Below are positions 33,630 through 43,179 of a stretch of 64,000 nucleotides of DNA, piece after piece. The notes below the pieces were generated by a model. The model saw only the letters and a program-made list of their open reading frames with translations, was not told the origin of the DNA and searched no databases. Within the stretch, counting starts at the first letter, position 1. Every line of letters begins with the position of its first letter. Source of the stretch: Carnobacterium_A sp047553015 (lineage in GTDB: Bacteria > Bacillota > Bacilli > Lactobacillales > Carnobacteriaceae); NCBI RefSeq assembly GCF_047553015.1, contig NZ_CP180212.1:1612001-1676000 (forward strand), written 5' to 3'. The position numbers and the translations under genes were made by a program.

Positions 33630-34475
33630 TCATTCGTTCCTAGTGTTTTCAGGTAATTGAAAGGTTATCATCGCGTTTAATAATTCTGATTTTACGCTTT
33701 TGGTCGGCCAATGTTTTTTGCCACCTAGACAAGCACAAATAAATTGTACTTGGTTTACGAAAACTGTTTTTCGAAAGTGCACATGTCCCATAATACTATA
33801 TGCAATATTAGGGTACTTTTCGTACAGCTTCTCATACGTTGAACTGCCTAAAAAAGCATTAAAATAATCATAAATTTTATGTGGCAAAGTCACAACGAAT
33901 TTAGGATGGGTCACTACATGAGTCATCAAAATAACTTTCCGATCTCCTATTTTAGCTAAATCTTCTTCTATTTTTTCCAACATCCACTGAGTAACCGCTT
34001 GATCAGACTCTCCCCAGTCGCAAAACTTCTTATCTTGCCAAGTTCCTGCACGTAAAGACATTTCTTGAAATTCAGCCGTACTGTATTGATCTGTATCTGC
34101 AAATCCATAATCATACCATCCTGAGTTACCGACTACTGCCCATTCATCATTAATAATATAAGGTTTTTCTAAGATGCTTTCCGGTTGTTCTTTAAAAAAT
34201 TGATAGATTTTTTTTGTGTCTTTTTCACCATTTATTCTAGACCAATAATCATGATTTCCTGGTACAAATAATAGTTTAATTTTACTTAAGGCCGTTAGTT
34301 CGTCAAGAAAAGCTTGCGATTCATGGTAATCACTGCTGATATCTCCAGCAATTAAAAAAAGATCGATTTTTTGTTTTTCTATCTGTTTGCTTAGTAAACT
34401 TGCATAGGTTTCATTTTCTGGTAAGTGTTTACCATTTGTATCAATATGCAAATCTGATAATACACCTATTTTCAT
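33630..34475 (-). CDS. Calcineurin-like metallophosphoesterase
   Basis: 281-residue cytoplasmic phosphoesterase with a dinuclear metal site: Asp8 and His10 in LSDLHID, Asp in IAGDISSD, Asn-His in VPGNHDYW, His in LMTHVVTHP and the GHVH motif near residue 230. No signal peptide. Members of this family act on many phosphoesters, so the substrate cannot be named. GAGGG 5 nt before the ATG supports the start. Monocistronic. Confidence 0.85.
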   Translation of the reverse strand: MKIGVLSDLHIDTNGKHLPENETYASLLSKQIEKQKIDLFLIAGDISSDYHESQAFLDELTALSKIKLLFVPGNHDYWSRINGEKDTKKIYQFFKEQPESILEKPYIINDEWAVVGNSGWYDYGFADTDQYSTAEFQEMSLRAGTWQDKKFCDWGESDQAVTQWMLEKIEEDLAKIGDRKVILMTHVVTHPKFVVTLPHKIYDYFNAFLGSSTYEKLYEKYPNIAYSIMGHVHFRKTVFVNQVQFICACLGGKKHWPTKSVKSELLNAMITFQLPENTRNE

Positions 34476-34535
34476 TGTAACCCTCGTTTCTTTACTAGTA
34501 GTCTATCTACCCTAACTTTTTATCCAAGATAAAGC

Positions 34536-34575
34536 AAGAGAGAGAGTGTGGAACACTCGCTCCATTCTCTCTCTT
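34536..34575. repeat. Inverted repeat in the 34.5-34.7 kb gap (probable terminator)
   Basis: AAGAGAGAGAG-type arm (from 34536) and TCTCTCTCTT (34566-34575) flank an alternative GAGTGT-GGA-ACACTC hairpin. It probably ends the transporter operon on the minus strand, although the T run is on the plus strand. Confidence 0.5.
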
Positions 34576-34696
34576 TTTTATAGCCAACTAAACTTTAACT
34601 CTAGCTCTTTGGTAAAATTCAACTTATCCTCGAGACTTTTGGCCTCTTGCGGTATTTTTCATTTTCCTCTCAGAGCTGAACAGAGCGCTTCGCATC

Positions 34697-36211
34697 TTAT
34701 TTAATTAGTTGTTTTGATTTTAGGAAGTCTTGTGCTACTTTTTGTGGAGTTTGGCTATTTACGTTAACTTCATAGTTCATTTTACGCATTTCATCGTCCG
34801 TTACTTGTCCACTCAGTGTGTTTAATACACCTTCTAATTCAGGGTGTTTGTCTAATGTTTTCTCTAGCATTAAAGGTGCACCTTGGTAAGGTGGGAATAA
34901 GCCTTTGTCATCTTTTAAAACAACTAATTCGTATTCTTCTAATTCACTATCTGTTGAATAAGCATCTAACAAATTAATATCACCCGTCTCGATAGCTTGA
35001 TAGCGAAGTTTAGGTTCCATTGTTTTTAGATTATCAAATGTGACACCATATAAATCTTGAATGCCTAGGTAACCGTCTTGGCGGTCAGCAAATTCAAGTG
35101 TGAAACCAACTTTAACTTTATTTGAAACACCTTGTAAATCAGACATTTTTTCTAAATTGTATTGTTCGGCTATCTCAGAAGTTACAGCTAATGTATACGT
35201 ATTATTAAAGGCCATTGGTTCAAGCAATGCCATATCATATTGTTCTGCTAAACCATCACGAGCTTGTTCGTATACTTCTTTTTCACTCGTAGAGACAGCT
35301 TGTTCATTCAAGAAAGTAGCCAATACTGTTCCTGTGAATTCTGGATAAATATCAATATCACCTGATTCTAAAGCATTAAAAACAAAAGTTGTTTTGCCCA
35401 TGTTTGGCTTCAATTCTACCGTCAAATCGGTTTGATCTTCAATCAGTTCTTTATACATGTTCATAATAATTTCAGGTTCTGAACCTAATTTACCAGCAAT
35501 CGTTATTTCTTTATCTTGTCCTGTAAACAATGGAACAAGCAGAATTCCCGCTACCACTACTGTGACAGTACCCAGTACGATAACCGTCTTTTTAAACGAT
35601 GTTTTCTCAAAATAACTAAGGAGATAATCGAAACCAACTGCTAATAAAGCTGCAGGAACTGCACCTAATAGGATTAGATAATTATTTCCTCTATCAATAC
35701 CTAATAAAATCAAACTTCCGAGTCCTCCAGCTCCAATTAAAGCTGCAATCGTTGCTGTACCAATAATCAATACCATCGCATTTCGAATTCCTGCCATTAT
35801 AACAGGCATAGCAATAGGCATTTCTACTTTTATTAATTTTCTAAAGCGATCCATCCCCATTGCATCTGCTGCTTCTACTAAGGAAGGGTCAACTTCTGTT
35901 AATCCAGTATAAGTATTTCTTAGTATTGGCAGTAAAGCGTAGATAACTAACGCAATAACAGCAGGTAATTTTCCAATTCCGACTAACGGAATCATTAAAC
36001 CTAGTAAGGCCAATGAAGGAATCGTTTGAAAAATAGCTGTTACTTGAATAATTGGATTAGCTATTTTTTTGTGGTGTGTTAAAAATATAGCTAGTGGAAT
36101 AGCTAGAGCAACTGCAATTAATAAAGAAATAAATGAAAGCTGGATGTGCTCTATTAAAGCCGTCCATAACAGTCCTTTACGATCTTGAAACGTATTTATT
36201 AGTTCATTCAT
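34697..36211 (-). CDS. ABC transporter permease fused to its substrate-binding domain (OpuC/BilE/EgtU type)
   Basis: 504 residues: an N-terminal permease domain of about 215 residues with six helices and the docking loop EAADAMGMDRFRKLIKVEMP, then an extracellular OpuAC-type binding domain (EITIAGKLGSEPEIIMNMY, ALESGDIDIYPEFTGT, VGFTLEFADRQDGYLGI, LLDAYSTDSELEEY). This fusion architecture and length are those of the Listeria BilE and pneumococcal EgtUBC proteins, the latter known to import ergothioneine; the wider family imports glycine betaine, choline and carnitine. I cannot decide the ligand by eye. The start overlaps the ATPase stop by 4 nt (ATGA), so the two genes are translationally coupled. 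Confidence 0.88.
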   Translation of the reverse strand: MNELINTFQDRKGLLWTALIEHIQLSFISLLIAVALAIPLAIFLTHHKKIANPIIQVTAIFQTIPSLALLGLMIPLVGIGKLPAVIALVIYALLPILRNTYTGLTEVDPSLVEAADAMGMDRFRKLIKVEMPIAMPVIMAGIRNAMVLIIGTATIAALIGAGGLGSLILLGIDRGNNYLILLGAVPAALLAVGFDYLLSYFEKTSFKKTVIVLGTVTVVVAGILLVPLFTGQDKEITIAGKLGSEPEIIMNMYKELIEDQTDLTVELKPNMGKTTFVFNALESGDIDIYPEFTGTVLATFLNEQAVSTSEKEVYEQARDGLAEQYDMALLEPMAFNNTYTLAVTSEIAEQYNLEKMSDLQGVSNKVKVGFTLEFADRQDGYLGIQDLYGVTFDNLKTMEPKLRYQAIETGDINLLDAYSTDSELEEYELVVLKDDKGLFPPYQGAPLMLEKTLDKHPELEGVLNTLSGQVTDDEMRKMNYEVNVNSQTPQKVAQDFLKSKQLIK

Positions 36212-37182
36212 CCGACTTCACCTCTATTTTCAATAGTTGCTGCTAAATAAGACATCACTTGTTGATTTGTTATTTTCCCAATCAACTGGCTATTTTTATC
36301 CTTGATAAATACTGTATCTTCTTTCGACAGACTAACGATTAACTGATCTAAGGTATCATTTGTCGATAACAGTGTTTCGCTTTTTTCTTGGCTACCTATT
36401 GGCGTTACGTAGCCTTCTTCAATAAGATTTTGAATCGTTTGAGTCGACTGCACTTCAATATTACCTGACTTTAAGAAATTTCTAACAAATTCATTTTTAG
36501 GGTGGTTCACTATTTCTTCTGGCGTTCCTAGTTGAACGATTTCACCTTTATCGATCAAAGCAATACGATTTCCTAATGAAATGGCTTCTTGCATATCATG
36601 AGTAACAAAAACAATCGTTTTGCCCCATTTTTTATGCATCTCTACAACATCTTTTTGCAGATTATTGCGACTAATTGGATCTAAAGCTCCGAAAGGTTCA
36701 TCCATTAAAATAATATCAGGATCAGCAGCAAAAGCTCGTAAAACACCAATTCGTTGCTGTTCTCCACCGGATAATTCTGATGTCTTTCTGTTACGGTAAC
36801 TTTTTGCATCTAGTCCAACACTTTCCAGTAATTCTGTGACTCGATCGTACATCTTATCCTTAGACCATTTCTTCATTTCTGGAACAGTGGTAATATTTTC
36901 TTCCACAGTCATATTTGGGAACAAAGCAATTTGTTGCAGTACATAACCCATATTCCAACGCAATTCTTGGATGTTGTATTCACTAATTGGCTTATCTCTC
37001 ACATAAATATAGCCAGAATTTAACGTGATTAAACGATTAATCATCTTTAAAAGTGTTGTTTTCCCGCAACCACTAGGACCAATTAATACAAAAAACTCGC
37101 CATCTTTAATTTCTAAGTTTAAATTGGAAATAACGGGAGTTCCTGGTATATATTCCTTTGACACATCTTTAAATTTTATCAT
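36208..37182 (-). CDS. ABC transporter ATP-binding protein with CBS domains (OpuCA/EgtUA type)
   Basis: About 324 residues. The ABC domain has Walker A GPSGCGKTT (about residue 35), the Q-loop region YVLQQIALFP, signature LSGGEQQRIGV, Walker B DIILMDEPFGALDP and the switch His in VFVTHD. A C-terminal region (about residues 250-320) with QEKSETLLSTNDTLDQL and DKNSQLIGKITNQ forms a CBS pair typical of osmolyte-type importers. AGGAG lies 7 nt before the ATG at 37182; an ATG at 37188 is too close to it. Overlaps the fused permease gene by 4 nt. Confidence 0.9.
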   Translation of the reverse strand: MIKFKDVSKEYIPGTPVISNLNLEIKDGEFFVLIGPSGCGKTTLLKMINRLITLNSGYIYVRDKPISEYNIQELRWNMGYVLQQIALFPNMTVEENITTVPEMKKWSKDKMYDRVTELLESVGLDAKSYRNRKTSELSGGEQQRIGVLRAFAADPDIILMDEPFGALDPISRNNLQKDVVEMHKKWGKTIVFVTHDMQEAISLGNRIALIDKGEIVQLGTPEEIVNHPKNEFVRNFLKSGNIEVQSTQTIQNLIEEGYVTPIGSQEKSETLLSTNDTLDQLIVSLSKEDTVFIKDKNSQLIGKITNQQVMSYLAATIENRGEVG

Positions 37183-37192
37183 CTTCATTCTC

Positions 37193-37951
37193 CTAATCCT
37201 TTATTTTCTCTTTTGATTCCCTTTTTGTATCCCAAACATATCCGTTGTTCACAAGCTTATAGTGCTTAAGCATTGTTGTTTTATCAAAAACAACACCTAG
37301 TAAAGAGCCACCATAAACAGCTCCACCATCAATACCAATTTTATTGTCTTTTATCCATAAGTCTGATGTTTGATTATCCCCGTATAAAGAAGGCGTAATC
37401 GTATGGCCAAAAACAATTGTTTTGCCTGTTTTATTTTTCATTGAATGAAACGGTTCTCGAATCCAAACAAAATCTCTTGGTGACGTTTGTTTCCAATCTT
37501 TTTTAGTTAAATCAACGCCAGCATGCACAAAAACAAAATTTCCCCATTCATAATACAACGGCAAGCTAGTTAACCTTTGTTTTAACGTTGGATAACGACC
37601 AACGATTAGCATGGCCATTTCTGTTGGAGAATATTCATCTTCTACTCCTTCATGAAGGAGGGTTTCAAGAGTCTTGAGTCCACCGTTCATGATATATCTA
37701 TCGTTAGTCTTTTCTGGTTGTTCTAGAAAATTTAAGAGCATTTCTTCATGGTTTCCTTTTATCCAAATAGCCCCTTTTTTATTTACTAATTCATCGGCTA
37801 AAATAAAACAGGCTTTTGGATTTTCTCCTCTATCCCCAAGATCTCCTATTAGCAGCAATTGTTGCGTAGCTTCATTCCAATGGGTCAACATTTCTTTAAA
37901 CAACGTAATTTGACCATGGATATCTCCTATTGCGAATAATTCTGTCCTCAT
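37193..37951 (-). CDS. PPP-type metallophosphatase (serine/threonine phosphatase or ApaH-like)
   Basis: 252-residue phosphatase with the PPP motifs GDIHG (about residue 8), GDLGDRG (about 36) and GNHEE (about 66), followed by FVHAGVDLTK and FGHT. The same motifs occur in PrpE-type protein phosphatases and in symmetrical diadenosine tetraphosphatases; short bacterial members cannot be told apart by eye. AGGAGG 6 nt before the ATG supports the start. The stop lies only about 10 nt before the ABC ATPase gene, whose ribosome site is inside that gap, so the three genes form one operon. Why a phosphatase should be tied to this importer is unclear. Confidence 0.82.
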   Translation of the reverse strand: MRTELFAIGDIHGQITLFKEMLTHWNEATQQLLLIGDLGDRGENPKACFILADELVNKKGAIWIKGNHEEMLLNFLEQPEKTNDRYIMNGGLKTLETLLHEGVEDEYSPTEMAMLIVGRYPTLKQRLTSLPLYYEWGNFVFVHAGVDLTKKDWKQTSPRDFVWIREPFHSMKNKTGKTIVFGHTITPSLYGDNQTSDLWIKDNKIGIDGGAVYGGSLLGVVFDKTTMLKHYKLVNNGYVWDTKRESKEKIKD

Positions 37952-38683
37952 AAAAGGCCTCCTTTATTTTACTAATGATACTCCTACCACAATACTATGG
38001 ATTTGCTTACATGTTTCTCTAACTATACACATTTTCCTTAAAAAAATTGAATGATATGCTCATAGTATTTTATTCTTATTTTGAAAGTAGACTTAGTAGG
38101 TGATCATCTGACACAATTATTTTATTTCGATTACGAAAACGATAAAATATAATTAAACGCGAGAAGTTGTTGGACAAGAATCTATTTCAAGAATAGATCC
38201 CACATTAGAATCTTTAGTTGAAGAAAAAAGTTCCATAGCTCTCTAATAAGGTAATTTTAAAAAATACCAAATTTGAATTGACTGTTACTACAATTAACCT
38301 TTCTCCCAAATCAACTGCTTTAAATAAATACTAATAAGTGTTCAGACAGTCTTTGATAGTCGTATAGAAAGGTTCTCTTTGATACATTAAAAATTAGCTG
38401 TAAGCGCTACCCTCATCATCTCATTTTTTTATAGCGCTCTCAAATAAAACCACTTGCTAATACTAGAAATAATGTCGAGTGCAGTCTTTTTTATGTCCGA
38501 CACTTCAACGAAGTAAATTGCTAAGTTGTCAAAATTATTATTTATAAAACTAGTTTTTCAAGAAAGATAGAAAAATAATTTTTTGATGCGAGTCTCACGA
38601 ATTGTTGAAAGACTTTTACTAGGTTAAAAGTCTCTTTGGCATGATCGGGTTTCTATTTATTTTACTATCCTTTTTAACTCAAT
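37952..38683. other. 732-bp gap without an intact gene; contains decayed fragments
   Basis: No open frame of plausible length with a ribosome site is present on either strand. A 29-codon open stretch on the plus strand (38157-38246) reads TREVVGQESISRIDP and ends LESLVEEKSSIAL before a stop; it looks like the C-terminus of a lost protein, but I do not recognise which. A near-perfect cre site is at 38399-38412 and a 9-bp inverted repeat at 38610-38633. I infer that a gene has decayed here. Confidence 0.5.
38399..38412. promoter_or_regulatory. Orphan cre-like site
   Basis: TGTAAGCGCTACCC matches the CcpA cre consensus at 13 of 14 positions, but no gene starts nearby. It may be a leftover of the decayed region. 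Confidence 0.45.
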
Positions 38684-38685
38684 TA

Positions 38686-38731
38686 ATATAAAAAATCATC
38701 CCTCTCATATGAGAAGGATGATTTTTTATAT
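38686..38731 (-). terminator. Terminator after tcyP
   Basis: Long near-perfect palindrome with AAAAAATCATCC/GGATGATTTTTT arms and the self-complementary core TCTCATATGAGA; on the minus strand Ts follow. Confidence 0.85.
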
Positions 38732-40122
38732 TAGATATCTGATTTGATGATTGCTTCATCATCATTAAATACTGACTCATCAAAGCGATTTACACGTTTT
38801 GATGAAATGATACCAGCTAAGATACTATCATTAACATTCAATAATGTCCGAGCCATATCAATAATAGGTTCAACAGAAATAACTAATCCAACAATTGCTA
38901 CTGGTAAGTCTAATGCACCTAAAACGATTAAAGCTGCAAAAGTTGCTCCGCCACCAACACCTGCAACGCCGAATGAGCTGATTGTTACAACTGCCACAAT
39001 AGTCAAAATATAAGCTGGACTAAAGATATCAATTCCAACTGTAGGAGCTACAATAGCCGCTAACATTGCAGGGTAGACACCCGCACAACCATTTTGCCCT
39101 ATAGAAATACCAAATGTACCTGCGAAGTTAGCTGAAGCAGCATCTACTCCTAGAGCTTTCGTTTGTGTTTCTATATTTAATGGCAATGTTCCTGCACTTG
39201 AACGAGAAGTAAATGCAAAACTCAATACTGTCCAAGTTTTCTTTAGGTACTGAACAGGATTAACTTTATAGCCGAGTAAGATAAGCATGTGAATTAAGAA
39301 CATAGTAATGATTGCAACATAAGAGGCTAGGACAAATTTACCTAGATTCACTAATGCATTAAAATCACTTGTTGCTAGAGCTTTTGTCATTAAAGCAAAA
39401 ACGCCATAAGGTGTCAGTCTTAAAACTAACGTTACAATTCTCATCACGATAGCGTATAGACTTTTAATTATTCTCTCAAAGAAAGCTCCATCTTCTGGAT
39501 TCTTTCGAATAACACCTAAATACGCTACTCCTACAAAAGCCGAAAAAATAACGACTGCGATTGTACTTGTTGAACGAGAATTAGATAAATCTGCAAAAAC
39601 ATTCGATGGAATAAAATTTACTATTTGTTCTGGTAATGATAAGTCAGCAACCATTTCTTTTCGTTCATCTAGCGCTGCAATCTGAGTGGTTTCAGCAGCT
39701 CCTTGAACAAATTCTGCACCATCTAAATTGAAAAGCATCACACTTCCAATTCCAACCAATGCAGCAATAGCTGTTGTTGCTAGTAAGGTCGTTAAGACCG
39801 TTACACTAATTTTGCCTAAATCTTTCGTTCCTTCAACTTTAGTAAATGCTCCGACAATCGAAACAAAAATTAAAGGCATAATTAACATTTGTAATAGACG
39901 CACATACCCTGTTCCAACAACATTAATCCATTGGATAGCCCCTGTTGTTACTTCCCCAGATGCTCCAAAAATTAATTGCAAGATTGCACCGTAAACGATA
40001 CCTGAACCTAACGCGATAAAAACGCGTGTTGAAAATTTGATGTGTTTTTTTTGTAAGCGCCAAAAAGCATAAATAACCGCCACAAATAAAAGTAATGCGA
40101 TAACGATATAAAGATTTGTCAT
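38731..40122 (-). CDS. tcyP: L-cystine:cation symporter (DAACS family)
   Basis: 463-residue secondary transporter of the dicarboxylate/amino acid:cation symporter family, the same length as Bacillus TcyP. It shows a TcyP-type N-terminus ending in KKHIKFSTRVFIALG, then LLQMLIMPLIFVSIVGAF, the hairpin serine-rich motif FTSRSSAGTLPLN, GTFGISIGQNGCAGVYPAM and GGATFAALIVLGALDLP. GGGAGG about 8 nt before the ATG supports the start. It is transcribed alone. The leader contains an inverted repeat (40224-40259), but I see no T-box or S-box riboswitch, so its regulation is unknown; CymR- or CmbR-like control would be typical. Confidence 0.9.
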   Translation of the reverse strand: MTNLYIVIALLLFVAVIYAFWRLQKKHIKFSTRVFIALGSGIVYGAILQLIFGASGEVTTGAIQWINVVGTGYVRLLQMLIMPLIFVSIVGAFTKVEGTKDLGKISVTVLTTLLATTAIAALVGIGSVMLFNLDGAEFVQGAAETTQIAALDERKEMVADLSLPEQIVNFIPSNVFADLSNSRSTSTIAVVIFSAFVGVAYLGVIRKNPEDGAFFERIIKSLYAIVMRIVTLVLRLTPYGVFALMTKALATSDFNALVNLGKFVLASYVAIITMFLIHMLILLGYKVNPVQYLKKTWTVLSFAFTSRSSAGTLPLNIETQTKALGVDAASANFAGTFGISIGQNGCAGVYPAMLAAIVAPTVGIDIFSPAYILTIVAVVTISSFGVAGVGGGATFAALIVLGALDLPVAIVGLVISVEPIIDMARTLLNVNDSILAGIISSKRVNRFDESVFNDDEAIIKSDI

Positions 40123-40223
40123 GATGATCCTCCCTTTGTTTTGCTTCCCATGACTTGGAAAGCCTGTGTATCATAAGATTAAAGGTCCTAGACAATCGTT
40201 TTTCCCGAACGAACGCCCTAAAT

Positions 40224-40259
40224 ATGAGGAATAATGATTCAAATTTAGTGATTCCTCAT
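40224..40259. repeat. Inverted repeat upstream of tcyP
   Basis: ATGAGGAAT (40224-40232) and ATTCCTCAT (40251-40259), perfect 9-bp arms about 100 nt upstream of the tcyP start. Could be an operator or leader stem. Confidence 0.5.
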
Positions 40260-40317
40260 TTTACTTTATTTAAGTAAGAAGTTCAACAATTAAGCTCGGA
40301 CTTTTTGAGTAAAACAA

Positions 40318-40358
40318 AAAAAGTTTTATTGAGTCTACCTAACCTCAATAAAACTTTT
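40318..40358 (-). terminator. Terminator after the P-type ATPase gene
   Basis: AAAAGTTTTATTGAG/CTCAATAAAACTTTT arms with a 10-nt loop and a T run on the minus strand. Confidence 0.9.
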
Positions 40359-40381
40359 CTTACTATCTAATTGATTTTCGC

Positions 40382-43051
40382 TTACCTTCTTTTATCAAAC
40401 GTACGAATACCTAATTTAACTAATTCTACGATTGGAATAATAGAAAATGAAGCACTTAAAACAATTACCCACTGGATTGTATCTAAATGAGTCACTTTAA
40501 ACGCATCATTCAAGCCAGGGACTAAAACAACAACGGCTAATAATGCTCCTGAAACTAATATAGATAGATTAAACATTTTATTCTTAAAGAATCCAACTGT
40601 AAAGAGGGACTTCTTGACCGATTTCACGTTGAAAGCATGGAACAGTTGCAACATTCCTAGTGTGATAAACGCCATCGTCAAAGCATCATTATGAATCAAT
40701 TCAGCATTTCCGGCGTGTATCGGGTAGTTCGTTGCCCACCAATAAACAAATAGTGTAATGCCACCTTCAAGAATTCCTTGATAGATAATGCTACCTAAGA
40801 CACCATTAGAAAAGAATGTCGCTTCTTTTCCACGAGGTTTTTGTTCCATACTATCTGCTTCCGCAGGTTCTAATCCTAAAGCGATAGCTGGGAATGTATC
40901 TGTTACCAAGTTAATCCATAAAATATGCACAGGTGCTAAAATACTCCATCCAAGAAGAGTAGCAATAAATAACGTTAATACTTCACCTAAGTTTGCGGAT
41001 AATAGAAACTGAATAGACTTTTGAATATTTGAGAAGACTTTTCGACCTTCTTCTACTGCAACAACAATTGTTGAGAAATTATCATCTGCTAAAACCATAT
41101 CACTCGCGCCTTTTGATACTTCGGTACCAGTAATTCCCATACCAATCCCAATGTCTGCTGTTTTCAAAGCTGGTGCATCATTTACACCATCACCTGTCAT
41201 TGCGACAATTTTACCTGCTTTTTGCCATGCTTTAACAATACGCACTTTGTGTTGAGGAGAAACACGAGCATAAACGGAATAATCTTTTACTCTGGTTGAA
41301 AAATCTTCATCACTAATCTCATCTAATTCAGCACCAGTAATGACTCCCCCAACTTGTGTTGCCTCTAAAATACCCAATCGTTTAGCAATCGCTTCGGCCG
41401 TATCACGGTGATCGCCTGTAATCATAATCGAACGAATGCCTGCTTTTCGTGCAACAGATACTGCACCCTTTGCCTCTTCTCTTTCTGGATCAATCATTCC
41501 TATTAATCCTGAGAAAACCAACTCTCGTTCTACATTTTCTGAACTCATATCAGTAGGTATAGTCTCCACTTGCTTGTAAGCAGTAGCTAAAACGCGCAAT
41601 GCTTGGGTAGCTAACTCATGATTAGTCTCTAAAATTGTTTGTTTACCCGCTTCATCTAATGCTTCAACTTTACCGTTTTTAATAACGTGTGTACATCTCT
41701 TCAATAATTCATCAGGTGCACCTTTGACGGCTATTAAAAACTTTTTGTCTGCTTGTTTTTGAATCGTAGACATTAGCTTTCGTTCTGAATCAAATGGAAT
41801 TTCAGCTACTCGGGGTTCTTTTTCTAAAACTTCAGAAACAGTAATGTCTTTATCCAGAGCAAACTGGATCAAAGCCGTTTCGGTCGGATCACCAATTAAT
41901 GTTCCGTCTCCTGATATCTGAGTATCATTTGCATGCATCATCGAATACAAGATTGGTGAATCCAGTTCTAATGGAGCAGCACTGTCTTGTAATTGTCCAT
42001 TAACATATAGTTTTTCAACTGTCATTTGATTCATCGTGAGTGTTCCTGTTTTATCGGAACAAATGATGTCTGTACTTCCCAATGTTTCAACAGCTGGTAA
42101 TCTACGAACAAGGGCTTTTCTTTTAGCCATTTTTTGTGTTCCTAATGCTAAAATAATTGTCACGATAGCAGGCAAGCCTTCAGGAATAGCTGCTACGGCT
42201 AAAGAAATAGATGTTAACAGCATATCAAGCCAACCACGACCATTCAACAAGCCAACCACAAATATGATAATAGCGATAGCTAAAATAGCTACAGTTAAGT
42301 ATTTACCTAAACGATTCAAATTATTTTGAAGGGGTGTTACCGTTTCGTCTGTTGAAGCAAGCAGCTTAGCGATTTCGCCTACTTCTGTATTCATTCCTGT
42401 TCCTACAACAACACCTTCGCCACGACCGTATGTAACATTGCTGTTCATATAAGCCATATTTGTCCGGTCTCCAATACCTGCCTTTTCGTCTTCAAGAACC
42501 GTTAACTCTTTATTAACGGGAACGGATTCACCAGTTAAACCAGACTCTTCAATTTGCAAAGAGGCCACTTCTATCAAACGTAAATCTGCTGGCACAATAT
42601 TGCCTGCTTCTAATAAAACAACATCGCCAACAACGAGTTGATCACTTTTTAATGAGATAACTGCGCCATCACGTTTCACACGTGCTTCTGGTGAGGACAT
42701 TTCCCTTAGAGCGTTAATGGCTTCCTCGGCTTTCGCTTCCTGAAAAACACCTAAAACAGCATTTAAAACAACAACGACTAGAATAATAATAGAGTCTGTT
42801 ATGTCTCCAAAAATACCTGAAATAACCGCTGCAGCTAATAAAACAATGATCATAAAATCTTTAAACTGTTCGAAAAACTTAACGAGTAAACTTTTAGTTT
42901 TCCCCTCATCTAACTGATTAGGCCCATATTCTGCCATTCTCTTTTCCGCTTGCTCTGAAGTTAATCCTTTTTCAGAGGATTGAACTTCATCGAAAACAGC
43001 TTTTTTTTCTAGCGTAAAAAACGTTTTATTTTGTTGGTTATTCTTATCCAT
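40382..43051 (-). CDS. Calcium-translocating P-type ATPase (PMCA/SERCA-like, type IIA)
   Basis: 889-residue membrane pump, most likely exporting Ca2+. An N-terminal cation-ATPase domain (VQSSEKGLTSEQAEKRM) is followed by the actuator motif LTGESVPV, the transport-site helix motif AAIPEGLPAIVT, the phosphorylation site CSDKTGTLTMNQM, and the hinge MTGDGVNDAPALK. About ten membrane helices, with a C-terminal cation-ATPase domain. GGAG lies 8 nt before the ATG at 43051; the longer open frame to 43081 has no ribosome site. Transcribed alone with a strong terminator. Na+ or K+ transport cannot be excluded by eye, but the EGLPA context fits calcium pumps. Confidence 0.92.
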   Translation of the reverse strand: MDKNNQQNKTFFTLEKKAVFDEVQSSEKGLTSEQAEKRMAEYGPNQLDEGKTKSLLVKFFEQFKDFMIIVLLAAAVISGIFGDITDSIIILVVVVLNAVLGVFQEAKAEEAINALREMSSPEARVKRDGAVISLKSDQLVVGDVVLLEAGNIVPADLRLIEVASLQIEESGLTGESVPVNKELTVLEDEKAGIGDRTNMAYMNSNVTYGRGEGVVVGTGMNTEVGEIAKLLASTDETVTPLQNNLNRLGKYLTVAILAIAIIIFVVGLLNGRGWLDMLLTSISLAVAAIPEGLPAIVTIILALGTQKMAKRKALVRRLPAVETLGSTDIICSDKTGTLTMNQMTVEKLYVNGQLQDSAAPLELDSPILYSMMHANDTQISGDGTLIGDPTETALIQFALDKDITVSEVLEKEPRVAEIPFDSERKLMSTIQKQADKKFLIAVKGAPDELLKRCTHVIKNGKVEALDEAGKQTILETNHELATQALRVLATAYKQVETIPTDMSSENVERELVFSGLIGMIDPEREEAKGAVSVARKAGIRSIMITGDHRDTAEAIAKRLGILEATQVGGVITGAELDEISDEDFSTRVKDYSVYARVSPQHKVRIVKAWQKAGKIVAMTGDGVNDAPALKTADIGIGMGITGTEVSKGASDMVLADDNFSTIVVAVEEGRKVFSNIQKSIQFLLSANLGEVLTLFIATLLGWSILAPVHILWINLVTDTFPAIALGLEPAEADSMEQKPRGKEATFFSNGVLGSIIYQGILEGGITLFVYWWATNYPIHAGNAELIHNDALTMAFITLGMLQLFHAFNVKSVKKSLFTVGFFKNKMFNLSILVSGALLAVVVLVPGLNDAFKVTHLDTIQWVIVLSASFSIIPIVELVKLGIRTFDKRR

Positions 43052-43179
43052 AATCCCATCTCCATTTCTTAAGTAGCGCATTCTTTTATTTCTTATTAAA
43101 TTGATTATATCTTTCTATAATTAGCAAAGCAAAGATTTAAACAAAACTGATGAACTATTTTAAAAAAAGTAGTTCGTTA

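Noticed and set aside
39923..40195. 90-codon minus-strand frame overlapping the tcyP start
   Set aside because: A shifted frame over the start of tcyP; the symporter reading has full-length family similarity and a proper ribosome site.
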